Assembly: GCA_964631565.1 (NCBI GenBank)
Contig: CAZVYJ010000008.1
Coordinates: 1-64,000, forward strand
Reading direction: 5' to 3'
DNA length: 64,000 bases
Source of the DNA: CAZVYJ01 sp964631565
GTDB taxonomy: Bacteria > Planctomycetota > Phycisphaerae > SM23-33
Numbering within the stretch: the stretch's first letter is position 1; each line of letters opens with the position of its first letter. Below are positions 35,561 through 44,084 of the stretch, in pieces. The notes under the pieces are model-generated. The model worked only from the letters and a program-made list of their open reading frames with translations, did no database searches and had not been told where the DNA came from. The translations under genes were made by a program, and so were the position numbers.

Positions 35561-35854
35561 GAACGTTCGAAATCGTCCAGATGAGACGTTTGAGGGGTTT
35601 CGACGCTTGGAGTTGCCGCAGGGAGGCAGGCTTTTTAAGTGCCGCTTTTGATTGTTGTTGAACACACACGACTGAACAGCCGGCGGAGGCACTTTGCGCT
35701 ATCGGCGAGGCATAAAAAAATTGAAATCTGTAACTCGCGTTCTTTAAGTCGCTTGTGAGTTTATCCGATTGGATGTTGTAGAGGCTGCCAAGCCCCACAG
35801 TGGCCACAGAGGCCGATGGATGCGGTTAAAATCTGAAATATAAAGGATTTACAA
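35561..35854 (+). other. long non-coding leader or small RNA candidate
   Basis: About 290 nt without a credible gene lie between the promoter and the CBM48 start. AAGTGCC (35637-35643) pairs with GGCACTT (35688-35694), and a smaller stem CGTC/GACG lies near 35574-35588. A poly-A run (35705-35712) follows a structured region. It could be a 5' leader or an independent sRNA. A resemblance of GGGGTTTCGACGC to the tmRNA 5' end is superficial, since no tRNA-like half is present. Confidence 0.35.
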
Positions 35855-36184
35855 ATGGTCAATGTTATCGGTGACAGCGTCGAATTCACGTTCTTTCGAC
35901 CTGAAGCGTCGCAGGTTCATCTGGCGGGGGATTTTAACGGTTGGCAGGAAAACAGTCTGCCGATGACGCCCAGCGGCAACGGCTACTGGACCGCCATCGT
36001 TTCACTGCCGGCAGGAGAGTTCAAATTCCGCTACTGTGCAGACGGCGAATGGTTTACAGACTATGCGGCATTTGGAGTTGAGCCGGGCAGGTTCGGACTG
36101 GACAGCATTGTTCGCGTGCCGCATAAAACTCTTCAGATTGTTCCGCAGACTCTCGTGGCCGCCGGAGATACCGCTGCCGCATAA
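35855..36184 (+). CDS. stand-alone CBM48/AMPK-type glycogen-binding domain protein
   Basis: A 109-residue protein that is almost entirely one CBM48 (isoamylase N-terminal, AMPK-beta-like) domain: VEFTFFRPEASQVHLAGDFNGWQ, followed by GYWTAIVSLPAGEFKFRYCADGEWFTD. The conserved W and K/R positions that contact alpha-glucan are present. No catalytic domain is attached. AAGGA lies 7 nt before the ATG. Stand-alone CBM48 proteins are thought to target partners to glycogen; no glycogen gene is nearby. Confidence 0.88.
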   Translation: MVNVIGDSVEFTFFRPEASQVHLAGDFNGWQENSLPMTPSGNGYWTAIVSLPAGEFKFRYCADGEWFTDYAAFGVEPGRFGLDSIVRVPHKTLQIVPQTLVAAGDTAAA

Positions 36185-36213
36185 AAACAACAGACTTTAT
36201 CTCGCATAAAATC

Positions 36214-36239
36214 GGCCGGGAAGATCAATCTTCCCGGTC
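36214..36239 (+). terminator. bidirectional hairpin terminator
   Basis: Stem CCGGGAAGAT (36216-36225) with ATCTTCCCGG (36228-36237), extendable to 12 bp, followed by CGTTTTCATTTT on the plus strand. It overlaps the last codons of scpB and separates the convergent CBM48 and scpB genes. Confidence 0.7.
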
Positions 36240-36947
36240 GTTTTCATTTTCATCAGCTTCGTCGGCGGCGTTTACAGTTTCAATCTGACAGACCGGCTGT
36301 TCGACAGGCTCGTTTGCGGCGGGCTGAATTTCTTCGGTGGTCGGCCCGGCCGGTTTTGCGGCAGGGGCCGCGGAGGCTCCCACACGAAGTTCTTCGACGC
36401 GGGGCAGGTCATCCAGGCTTGGAAGCCCGAACACCTCCAGAAACCGCCTTGTCGTTCCGTAGAGCATCGGTCGTCCTGGCACATCGGCCCGACCGACGAT
36501 TTTTATGAGCTGCCTTTCCATCAGGCCCTTGAGCACCTCGCCGCATGCGACGCCGCGAATCGCTTCTATGTCGGCCCGGAGAATCGGCTGGCGATAAGCT
36601 GTTATCGCGAGGGTTTCCATTGCCGCCTGCGACAGCCGAGAGTCATTCCGAACGCTTAGCAGACGCGAGAGCACGTCGTGATACTGCGGCTGGGTGAGCA
36701 TCTGGTAGCCTTCGGCGATGTTCTCGATGCGGAACGCCGCGCCGACTTCCTCGTAGCGGGCGTTCAGCGCTTCGATGGCTTTCTTTATTTCACGAATGCT
36801 GAGTTCCGCCACCTGCGATATCTTGGCCGGCTTGAGCGGCGAGTCGCTGGCGAACAGGATGGCCTCTACTGTAGCCATCGCTTCGGCCAGGCCGGCTTCG
36901 CCTGCATCCGTTTCATGTGACGTCTGAGGTTCTGTTGAGTTACTCAT
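36225..36947 (-). CDS. scpB: segregation and condensation protein B
   Basis: ScpB binds the ScpA kleisin in the SMC condensin complex. Two winged-helix domains are visible: [23 protein letters not shown], then [30 protein letters not shown], matching the family's AYkQPitRaeIe.iRGV, and the final [18 protein letters not shown]. The C-terminal 60 residues are acidic and Pro-rich, a disordered extension. scpA is not adjacent, which is unusual because the two are often paired. Confidence 0.93.
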   Translation of the reverse strand: [240 protein letters not shown]

Positions 36948-37005
36948 AGTAGGCGTAACTTATTTACGCGCCTGCAGTCCATATCCAGCAGGAGCCGGGC
37001 CCGAT

Positions 37006-38778
37006 TTATTGATATTCCTTTTCGTTCACCGGATTTTGGCCTGGCTCCGATTCCACCACCGGCAGTCCCGTCGGGGGCAGCGGGTCGGCGGGATCGGCTG
37101 CCTTTTCAGGTTCGGCGGGTTCCTTTTCTTTTTCTTTCGTGGCGGGCGTCTGGTCTCCCGACTTTTCAGTATCATCCGCCTTCTTTTCTTCAGTGGCTTC
37201 TGATTTATCTTCAGACTTCGCTTCAGGCTCCTCGGCGGATTCGTCGTCTGCAGTCTTTGGAGTTTCAGGTTCTACTTCGACTTCCACGATGGGAGCCGGC
37301 ATCTCAGGTTCTTCATCCGACTCCGTCTCGGGTTGCTTGGCCGCCCCTTCCTCTTTGGTGGGATTGGCGGATTCGCCGTCGTCGCTCGTTTTGTCGATAT
37401 CAATCAGGCGGGTCGGACCTTCATTATCTTTATCTTCCGATTCTGCGGGTTCAGTTTTCGGTTCGGTTTTAGGCTCTGTCTTAGGTTCTGTTTTTGGTTC
37501 TTCTTTTTTTGGCTCTGCTTTCGTCGCGGTTTTAGGTTCGATTTTCGGCAGGTTGGTGATAACCGGTTCTGCCGGGCCTGGGGCCGGAACGTCTTTTTTG
37601 AGCACGACAACCTGCGTGGCGTCGACTATGTTGAGAGCCAGGCTCTTGTCGAACCGCACGTCGCCAAAAACACCGACCAGATCGCCGACATAGCTGTCGA
37701 GGTCCACGTTGCCGCTGCTGCATTCAACGTAAGCATTGATTCGGCGGGTTTTGCTGTCCCGAACGACATATCTCTTCAGTCCAACCTTGCCGTTGTATAT
37801 TGCACTGGCTGACAGGACGCCTTCCACGGAATAAGGTTTTTCCTCGATTTTTTCAGGCTTGATCGATCTGATCTTCGCCCGTTCGATCTCTATTTCACTC
37901 TGTCTCTGCTCGCTCTTGGTGAGCATTTCGGCAGCCAGGCGGGCGTCTTCCTGCTTTTTGATGTAAAAGCGGACATAGCGTATTCTCTCGTCAAGCGGCG
38001 CCTTGAGGGAACTGCCTTCGGCGAGCTTGACGGCTTCGTATTTTTCCAGAAGCCCGAGCAGATCGCGATCGTTGAGGGGCTTGGCCATTTCCGCTCTGAG
38101 CTGCTTGTCCAGATCCGTTATTGCCGTGATGGCCGTCTTGAGCTCTTCGATGGTTTCAATGGAGACCGGCTCTGTTTTTTCGCTGCCGCCGGTCTTTTCA
38201 ACCTTCTCGGCGCCTATCTTCGTTACAGGGTCTGTCTTTTTGGGTTCGGTGGACACGGCTTCGTCGGTGCGCTTGACGAAATTGGAGTGTATCCACAGGT
38301 ATGCTCCGGTCGGCGGTGCAATCTTGTAGAATTCACTGCCTGCCTTGTCGGTTATTGTTCCCAGAACGGTGACTTCGCTGTCGCGTGGGAGCCGGCCCTG
38401 CGACTTGGAGAAGACGACCTCTTTCATGGTCGTGCCGGCATATACGCGGACATACTCGGCTCCGATTACGACGCCGGTCCTGCCGTTTGCGTCAAGCTTG
38501 ACGTTCGCCTTGGGGATAACGCTGAAGCAGCCTGCAGGCGGCTCTATTTTCAGCCACGTGCCGTCCGTGTTTTTGCCGAGAACGGTTACTTTGGTCGGCG
38601 CTGAGACCATGGCGCACTCGTAGCACCCGACAGGATCGATCGCCGGTCCGGACCGAACGTTTACGTTCTGGCCGACAACTTTACCCGTGTATGGAAAAGT
38701 TTCAGTGTTGTTTTGCTGTGCTATTGCCGGAGTTGCTATCGCAACAAGGCACAATATCAAACTTATCCTGATTTTCAT
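37006..38778 (-). CDS. secreted SH3-domain protein with acidic repeat tail
   Basis: A 590-residue protein with a signal peptide cleaved near ATPAIA-QQ. Two SH3b-like domains (about 30-90 and 100-160: GQNVNVRSGPAIDPVGC and GAEYVRVYAG) are followed by a helical region (about 200-310). An OB-like beta domain (about 315-395, YVECSSGNVDLDSYVGDLVGVFGDV) is next, then a Pro/Glu/Lys tail with tandem PKTE units (about 415-450) and Glu-rich sequence to the end. Strong AGGAGAAGGAG ribosome site. SH3b domains usually bind cell wall, so periplasmic peptidoglycan or envelope binding is inferred. Confidence 0.85.
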   Translation of the reverse strand: MKIRISLILCLVAIATPAIAQQNNTETFPYTGKVVGQNVNVRSGPAIDPVGCYECAMVSAPTKVTVLGKNTDGTWLKIEPPAGCFSVIPKANVKLDANGRTGVVIGAEYVRVYAGTTMKEVVFSKSQGRLPRDSEVTVLGTITDKAGSEFYKIAPPTGAYLWIHSNFVKRTDEAVSTEPKKTDPVTKIGAEKVEKTGGSEKTEPVSIETIEELKTAITAITDLDKQLRAEMAKPLNDRDLLGLLEKYEAVKLAEGSSLKAPLDERIRYVRFYIKKQEDARLAAEMLTKSEQRQSEIEIERAKIRSIKPEKIEEKPYSVEGVLSASAIYNGKVGLKRYVVRDSKTRRINAYVECSSGNVDLDSYVGDLVGVFGDVRFDKSLALNIVDATQVVVLKKDVPAPGPAEPVITNLPKIEPKTATKAEPKKEEPKTEPKTEPKTEPKTEPAESEDKDNEGPTRLIDIDKTSDDGESANPTKEEGAAKQPETESDEEPEMPAPIVEVEVEPETPKTADDESAEEPEAKSEDKSEATEEKKADDTEKSGDQTPATKEKEKEPAEPEKAADPADPLPPTGLPVVESEPGQNPVNEKEYQ

Positions 38779-38828
38779 GATATGCTCCTTCTCCTGAAGG
38801 TATATTTCCCTGCTTTTGACAATTCAGG

Positions 38829-38857
38829 ACGGTAGCATTTTGCTCATCCCATGTCAA
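38829..38857 (-). promoter_or_regulatory. predicted promoter of the SH3-domain gene
   Basis: On the minus strand, perfect -35 TTGACA (38852-38857), a 17-nt spacer and weak -10 TACCGT (38829-38834). The 38858-39005 remainder of the gap shows no gene. Confidence 0.5.
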
Positions 38858-39005
38858 CAAAACACCGCATATAGGTACTGGCCCAAAATCCGCAAAATGA
38901 TAATAGTGAAAACCGCGGCAGGTGTACAGGTTACGCCTCAGTGCACATTTCGAGGGCGATGGGGGCGGGGAAAAGGCTTTTCAGGAGGAGGGAATGCAAA
39001 AGGCC

Positions 39006-39773
39006 CTAGCCGGGTATGCATACGGTAAATACCGAGCCTTTGCCCTCCTCGCTTTCAAAATAAATGTCTCCGCCGAGTGATGTGACGATATCCTTGCAGA
39101 CTGCCAGACCCAGCCCGTGGCCGCCCAGGCCTTTTTCGGGTTTGGTCTTGGTGGTGAAAAACGGCTCGAAGATACGATTCCGGTTTTCCCGCGGAATGCC
39201 TATGCCGTTGTCGCTGACCTTGATGACTATATTTCGGCCTTTGCGTTCCGCGGACACTTTAACGTGCCGCAGACCGCTGCTTTCGAGAACCGCTGCCCGG
39301 GCGTTGATTACCAGATTCAGAATAACCTGCTGCAGTTCGGTCCTGCGCGTAACCATCGTCAGGTCCGTCGGGGCCTCCAGGAAAAATTCTATGCCGTCTT
39401 TCTTGGGGTCTCTGGCCATCGCCTCGAGCGTTTCAGCTATCATCTCGGAGATACGAACCTCTTCCGGTTCCGAGCTTTCCTGGCGTGTCATGCCGAGCAG
39501 CGCCTTGCATATTGTCGATGCCCGTTCCCCGCCGTTTTCCGCCCGGGAAATCGCTTTTTCAACCAGATCGGGATTGGTTTTTGCCAGTCGCGCGTAATTT
39601 ATGATAGGGGTGAGGATGTTGTTGAATTCGTGGGCCACCATCGCCGTCATGGTTCCCACGGTGGCCAGCCGCTGTGCCCGCCTAAGCTGCTCGCGAAGCG
39701 CCTCTACCTCCGCCTGGAGTGAAGCCAACTGCTCTTCGTGTGTACTGATTAGCGTATTCTGGGCAACATTCAT
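39006..39773 (-). CDS. soluble sensor histidine kinase
   Basis: A 255-residue kinase without membrane segments or a recognisable sensor domain. A short coiled coil (15-38) leads into the phosphoacceptor helix ATVGTMTAMVAHEFNNILTPI (His about 48). The ATPase has the N box LQQVILNLVINARAAV, G1 VSDNGIGIP, the F box IFEPFFTTK and G2 GLGGHGLGLAVC. It resembles NtrB-type kinases of sigma-54 circuits. No response regulator is adjacent, so this is an orphan kinase in this window. Confidence 0.9.
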   Translation of the reverse strand: MNVAQNTLISTHEEQLASLQAEVEALREQLRRAQRLATVGTMTAMVAHEFNNILTPIINYARLAKTNPDLVEKAISRAENGGERASTICKALLGMTRQESSEPEEVRISEMIAETLEAMARDPKKDGIEFFLEAPTDLTMVTRRTELQQVILNLVINARAAVLESSGLRHVKVSAERKGRNIVIKVSDNGIGIPRENRNRIFEPFFTTKTKPEKGLGGHGLGLAVCKDIVTSLGGDIYFESEEGKGSVFTVCIPG

Positions 39774-39876
39774 ATCGTAACACCCTGGTAGTTAAAATGA
39801 TGCATTCGTCTTGTAGACAAAGGACACCGCTTCACATAGATTATCGGTACAAGGCAAGCTAAACTTGAGGGTTAAG

Positions 39877-40167
39877 ATGACCGATATGGACGTTTCCTCT
39901 CAACTCGCTGCGATTCTCGAACTTGCAGAATCGCTTGGAATTACAATTCGGCGTGCTCCGGCTGCGGGAGATTCTTCCGAGCATCCCGGCGGGGCGATGG
40001 TGCGTCTGAAAAATGAAGACATTCTTTTTCTGGATCCGACCGCCTCACCGGCCGACCAGATAAGCGTCGCAGCCTCGGCCCTGAGGACCAGGCGCGAGCA
40101 GTTGGACGGCATTTTCGTTCCGCCGAAACTCAGGGAATTGATAGAGGCGTCCGATGACCTGCCGTAG
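39877..40167 (+). CDS. small protein of unknown function, 96 aa
   Basis: ATG at 39877 with GAGGG 5 nt upstream. The N-terminal helix (SSQLAAILELAESLGITIRRAP) is followed by a predicted beta segment with MVRLKNEDILFLDPTASPADQI and a helix with RTRREQLDGIFVPPKLRELIE. The overall pattern is like small planctomycete proteins of unknown role, encoded beside acpS and lpxB. No catalytic motif is visible. Confidence 0.7.
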   Translation: MTDMDVSSQLAAILELAESLGITIRRAPAAGDSSEHPGGAMVRLKNEDILFLDPTASPADQISVAASALRTRREQLDGIFVPPKLRELIEASDDLP

Positions 40168-40254
40168 GCGGGTTTCAGGATTCAGAATGTTTTGAGTTTC
40201 GAGTTTCGAGCTTTGCGCTTTCTAACCCGACGCTTGCCTAGTAACATTTCCGCC

Positions 40255-40668
40255 ATGCGAATCATAGCCCACGGAATAGATATGGTTGACTGTGCCCGCC
40301 TGAAGGAATCCATCGATTCCCATGGCGAGAAGTTTCTTGACCGCGTGTTTACGCCTGCCGAACAGGAATACTGCATCGGCAGGAAGCGTGAGATAGAGCA
40401 TCTGGCCGGCCGCTTTGCCGCCAAGGAAGCCGTGCTCAAGGTATTGGGCACGGGCTGGCGGGATGGCATATGCTGGACTGACATTGAAATAACAAATGCA
40501 CCTTCTGGCCAGCCCAGGGTGTCGCTGACCGGCAGATGCCGCGAAATCGCCGACGAGCTGAACCTTTGCGGCATACTGATATCCATCAGCCATATTGAGA
40601 CACACGCCATAGCGTCGGCCATCGGGATGGCCGAAGATTCGGGCGGCGCGCTGGGAATAGGAGACTGA
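40255..40668 (+). CDS. acpS: holo-[acyl-carrier-protein] synthase
   Basis: AcpS attaches 4'-phosphopantetheine from CoA to ACP. The short 137-residue protein begins MRIIAHGIDMVDCARL (Asp at the Mg site) and has the family signature GRFAAKEAVLKVLGTGW (Glu at the Mg site) and ISISHIETHAIA. The start at 40255 gives the normal length, and the ribosome site is weak. It is immediately upstream of lpxB, consistent with acyl-ACP use in lipid A synthesis. Confidence 0.93.
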   Translation: MRIIAHGIDMVDCARLKESIDSHGEKFLDRVFTPAEQEYCIGRKREIEHLAGRFAAKEAVLKVLGTGWRDGICWTDIEITNAPSGQPRVSLTGRCREIADELNLCGILISISHIETHAIASAIGMAEDSGGALGIGD

Positions 40669-40725
40669 CGGTTTTAGATTTAAAAAAATTAAAACCGGAA
40701 AGTCTTGCCGCCGACCTTGTGAAAA

Positions 40726-41880
40726 ATGACCTTTGAGAAACCGACAATTTTTCTGTCTGCAGCCGAAGCCAGCGGCGATGAACACGCCGCACGGCTGATA
40801 CGCTCGCTTCGCAAGCGGCTGCCCGGCGCCCGTTTTGTCGGGGCGGCCGGCAAAAAGATGGCCGCCGAAGGGTGCGAAGTTCTCGTGGACCTTACCGAAA
40901 CCGCCGACATGCTCGGCGGTCCGTTCCTGAAAATCGGCTACTGGATACGGACGGTCAAAAAACTCCAGCGTGAAATAAAAGCGATTCGCCCGGATATATA
41001 TGTGCCGGTCGATTCGCCGGCGCTGAACTGGCATCTGGCCAAGGCTGCCAAAGCTGCCGGCTCGACGGTTGTTTACTTCATCGCTCCGCAGGTCTGGGCG
41101 TGGGCGACATGGCGGGTCAAGAAACTCGCCCGCCTTACCGACCATGTGGCCTGCATACTGCCGTTCGAGCAGGAATATCTCCGTCAGCGAGGCGTTAACG
41201 CCACGTATGTGGGGCATCCGCTGCTGGAGCAGCTTCCGGAAAGGCCTGCAAACCAGCCTGACATTCTCGAAGCGTGGGCTAACGGCAACTGGCAGATTGC
41301 GATGCTTCCGGGCAGCAGGCCGGGCGAGATTCATTACCATGCGCCGGCGCTGCTGGAAGTGCAGAAAAAAATACACAATCGCTGGCCCGAGGCGAAATGC
41401 ATATTCACGATGCGGAATCAGCAGTCGGCCGATCTGCTGCAGAAGGCCTGCGGGCAGAACAATCTGGAAATCGCCGTCGGCAGGACTCATGAAGTGCTCG
41501 CCGGTTCGCACTTCGCCGTCGCAGCCAGCGGAACGGTAACGCTGGAGGTGGCGTATTTCGGCGTGCCGATGGTTATTTTCTACCGCGTCAACCGATTCGG
41601 ATATCCGCTGATATGGCCGATGATTCAGACGCCGCACCTGTCGCTGGTTAATATTCTTGCCGGTCGCCAGCTCGTGCCGGAACTCATGCCGTGGTACGGC
41701 AACAAGCGCATCGTCACCGACATGGTGATGGAAGTCATGGAAGACCCCGGCGGCATGCTCGACGCACGGCAGGCGCTTCTGGAAATGGTCGGCACGCTGG
41801 AAACTTCGCAGAAGGGTTCGGCGGCTGACAATGCTGCCGATATCGTAATCGCCGAACTCGAAAAACGCTGCGGCGTTTAG
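40726..41880 (+). CDS. lpxB: lipid-A-disaccharide synthase
   Basis: LpxB (GT19) joins UDP-diacylglucosamine and lipid X to form the lipid A disaccharide on the inner face of the inner membrane. Visible are IFLSAAEASGDEHAARLIRSL, FVGAAGKKMAAEG, VYFIAPQVWAWATWRV, VGHPLLEQLP, MLPGSRPGEI and VAASGTVTLEVAYFGVPMVIFY, in family order. It has 384 residues, normal length. Its last bases overlap the convergent tRNA-binding-domain gene. It is strong evidence that this organism makes LPS. Confidence 0.96.
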   Translation: MTFEKPTIFLSAAEASGDEHAARLIRSLRKRLPGARFVGAAGKKMAAEGCEVLVDLTETADMLGGPFLKIGYWIRTVKKLQREIKAIRPDIYVPVDSPALNWHLAKAAKAAGSTVVYFIAPQVWAWATWRVKKLARLTDHVACILPFEQEYLRQRGVNATYVGHPLLEQLPERPANQPDILEAWANGNWQIAMLPGSRPGEIHYHAPALLEVQKKIHNRWPEAKCIFTMRNQQSADLLQKACGQNNLEIAVGRTHEVLAGSHFAVAASGTVTLEVAYFGVPMVIFYRVNRFGYPLIWPMIQTPHLSLVNILAGRQLVPELMPWYGNKRIVTDMVMEVMEDPGGMLDARQALLEMVGTLETSQKGSAADNAADIVIAELEKRCGV

Positions 41881-42239
41881 GACACCGGCGAACCGGGCGG
41901 GACTTCCCGGTCTATTGTGAGTACGACAACTCTCTGCGCGTCGCCTTCGCCGCTGGATGCCGCAAGCAGCATGCCGTGAGACTCGATGCCTCGCATCTTG
42001 CGGGGCTCCAGATTGGTGACGACCACAATCTCTTTGCCCAGAAGCGACTCATGGGCGTAATGTTTCTTGATTCCGGCGATTATCTGTCTCTGCTCGCCGC
42101 CTAAATCTATTTTCAGGCACAGCAGCTTGTCGGCGTTGGGATGGTCGGCGACCTCGATAATTTTGGCGACCCGCAGGTCGAGTTTTGCAAAATCGTCGTA
42201 TGTGATAACAGGTTTTTGCTCTGGCATTTGTTCAGACAT
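41877..42239 (-). CDS. stand-alone tRNA-binding domain protein (MetRS-beta/Trbp111-like)
   Basis: A 120-residue OB-fold protein from the ATG at 42239 (AAGG 7 nt upstream). It has YDDFAKLDLRVAKIIEVADHPNADKLL, then IAGIKKHYAHESLLGKEIVVVTNLEP and ESHGMLLAAS. This is the tRNA-binding domain found at the C-terminus of bacterial MetRS or as the free dimer Trbp111. The catalytic MetRS is not in the window. It overlaps the end of lpxB. Confidence 0.9.
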   Translation of the reverse strand: MSEQMPEQKPVITYDDFAKLDLRVAKIIEVADHPNADKLLCLKIDLGGEQRQIIAGIKKHYAHESLLGKEIVVVTNLEPRKMRGIESHGMLLAASSGEGDAQRVVVLTIDREVPPGSPVS

Positions 42240-42359
42240 CGCAGCACCTTTCTTTGCATATGAAGCCGATGAGTGTATATGTTTAACACGGCGTGGGCAA
42301 GGCTGACGCTGGCAAATACGCCGGTTCGCAACTAAAATCTCCGGATAAGACCAAAAGTT

Positions 42360-43319
42360 ATGGACATTTACCCGTTTAAATTCAGGCCCATATACAAAGA
42401 GAAAATCTGGGGCGGCCGAAACCTGGAGCGGCTTTTCGGCCGCAGGCTGCCGCCGGAAAAACTCATCGGTGAAAGCTGGGAGCTTGCGGACCTGCGGGAA
42501 GGCGTGAGCGTTCTCGCCAACGGCCCGCAGGCCGGCGCTTCGCTTACGGATCTTACGCGACAGCTTGGCGAAAAGCTGCTCGGCCGGGCCAGGCCGATGC
42601 CGGACGGCAGGTTCCCGCTGCTGCTGAAGCTGCTCGACGCGAACGACATTCTCTCGCTTCAGGTGCATCCCGACGCGGCCGCGGTCGCTAAAATCGGCGA
42701 CGATGCAGCCTTGAAGACCGAATGCTGGTATATCGTCGAAAGCCGCCGCGGCATGATATACAAGGGTGTGCTGCCCGGCGTGTCGCCGGAGAAATTCCGC
42801 GAGGCTATTGAGACGGACACGGCTGCCGCCATCGAAAAAGTCGTTCGCCGCGTGAATGTTTCCACCGGCGATTTTCATTATCTGCCTGCCGGCACGGTGC
42901 ACGCCCTTGGCGCCGGCGTGGTTGTGGCCGAGGTGCAGACTCCGTCGGACACGACATACCGGGTTACCGACTGGGGTCGAGGACGCGAAATACATGTAGA
43001 AAAGTCGATGCAGTGCATCCACTTCGCCCCGGCCGACGACGAATCGCCGGGTGCATCGGGCGAAACGCTCCTGGTCACAGACTTTTTCACTGTGGCTAAA
43101 CGAGCCGTCCGGGCCGGCGAAAATGTTCCGCTGCCGGAAGGGCGATGCGCCGCCATGATGATGCTTTCCGGACGTGGGACAGTCGTGCACGGAGGGGCGG
43201 TCGAGCCGGCTGTGGATGTCGGCGGAGGCGATACTATACTGGTGCCCGCAGCGGCACTGCGGCCTGCAGTAAAGTCTGCAGGCTGCTGCTGGCTGGAAAT
43301 AACACTACCAGAGGAATAA
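42360..43319 (+). CDS. manA: mannose-6-phosphate isomerase, type I
   Basis: ManA interconverts fructose-6-P and mannose-6-P, supplying GDP-mannose precursors. It has 319 residues of the short Bacillus-like type. The zinc ligands are in LSLQVHPDA (Gln, His), the Glu in LKTECWYIV and the His of LPAGTVHALG. The motif GESWELADL and the catalytic Arg region EVQTPSDTTYRVTDWGR are present. A -10 TAAAAT lies near 42334. It is first in a three-gene run with a pseudouridine synthase and rhaB. Confidence 0.93.
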   Translation: MDIYPFKFRPIYKEKIWGGRNLERLFGRRLPPEKLIGESWELADLREGVSVLANGPQAGASLTDLTRQLGEKLLGRARPMPDGRFPLLLKLLDANDILSLQVHPDAAAVAKIGDDAALKTECWYIVESRRGMIYKGVLPGVSPEKFREAIETDTAAAIEKVVRRVNVSTGDFHYLPAGTVHALGAGVVVAEVQTPSDTTYRVTDWGRGREIHVEKSMQCIHFAPADDESPGASGETLLVTDFFTVAKRAVRAGENVPLPEGRCAAMMMLSGRGTVVHGGAVEPAVDVGGGDTILVPAAALRPAVKSAGCCWLEITLPEE

Positions 43320-43320
43320 C

Positions 43321-44064
43321 TTGGCTAAAGTACGAATACAAAAAGCGCTCGCCGCCGCAGGTGTCGCATCGCGGCGGAATATTGAGCAGATGGTCGCCGA
43401 GAGGCGGATAACAGTTAACGGCAGCGTTATCACCGAACTGCCGTGCTTCATCGAGCCGGAGACGGATGACGTTCGCTGCGACGGCAGGAGAGTAAAGCTC
43501 CAGGCGGCGAGGAAACTATATTTCCTGCTGAACAAGCCCAAGGGCGTTGTCTGCACGCAGCACGACCCGCAGGGCCGGCCCACGGCTGTCGAACTGCTGC
43601 CCAAAACGGGCGAGCGGCTTTATTGCGTCGGCCGGCTTGATGTGGAAAGCACCGGCATCATACTGCTGACGAACGACGGCGAACTTACCGAGCGCCTGAC
43701 GCATCCGCGGTACGGCGTCGCCAAAACGTATGTGGTCGAGGTGGACGGCTGCCCTGAAGCCCAGCAGATAGAAGCGATCAAGAAAGGCGTGTATCTCGAC
43801 GGCGTGCGAACCAAGCAGGCGGCAGGCGTCAAGGTGCTGCATCGCGGCGTAAAGCAGAGCGTGCTTGAGGTTCATCTTACTGAATCGCGGAACCGCGAGA
43901 TACGCCGCCTGCTGGCATTCCTGGGGCACAGGGTTCGCCGCCTCAGGCGGGTGGCTATCGGACCCGTGACCGATAAGGGACTGAAAGTCGGCGGCTTCCG
44001 CCAGCTCAAGCCGGCGGAAGTAGCCAAACTTGCGGCATGCAGCAAAGGCGAATCTGCGAAATAA
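43321..44064 (+). CDS. RsuA/RluB-family rRNA pseudouridine synthase
   Basis: TTG start one base after the manA stop. An N-terminal S4 domain (VRIQKALAAAGVASRRNIEQMV) precedes the catalytic domain with FLLNKPKGVVCTQHDPQGRPT and the catalytic Asp in VGRLDVESTGIILLTNDGEL. LTESRNREIRRLLAFLGH is the family's RxIRRmxxxxGh. At 247 residues it suits RluB or a 16S RsuA; the exact site cannot be told from sequence alone. Confidence 0.93.
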   Translation: MAKVRIQKALAAAGVASRRNIEQMVAERRITVNGSVITELPCFIEPETDDVRCDGRRVKLQAARKLYFLLNKPKGVVCTQHDPQGRPTAVELLPKTGERLYCVGRLDVESTGIILLTNDGELTERLTHPRYGVAKTYVVEVDGCPEAQQIEAIKKGVYLDGVRTKQAAGVKVLHRGVKQSVLEVHLTESRNREIRRLLAFLGHRVRRLRRVAIGPVTDKGLKVGGFRQLKPAEVAKLAACSKGESAK

Positions 44065-44084
44065 GTAAAATGGAGACTGGGAGT

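Noticed and set aside
35561..35854. tmRNA
   Set aside because: Only a short stretch resembles the tmRNA 5' end; no tRNA-like 3' half, CCA or tag peptide ORF is present.
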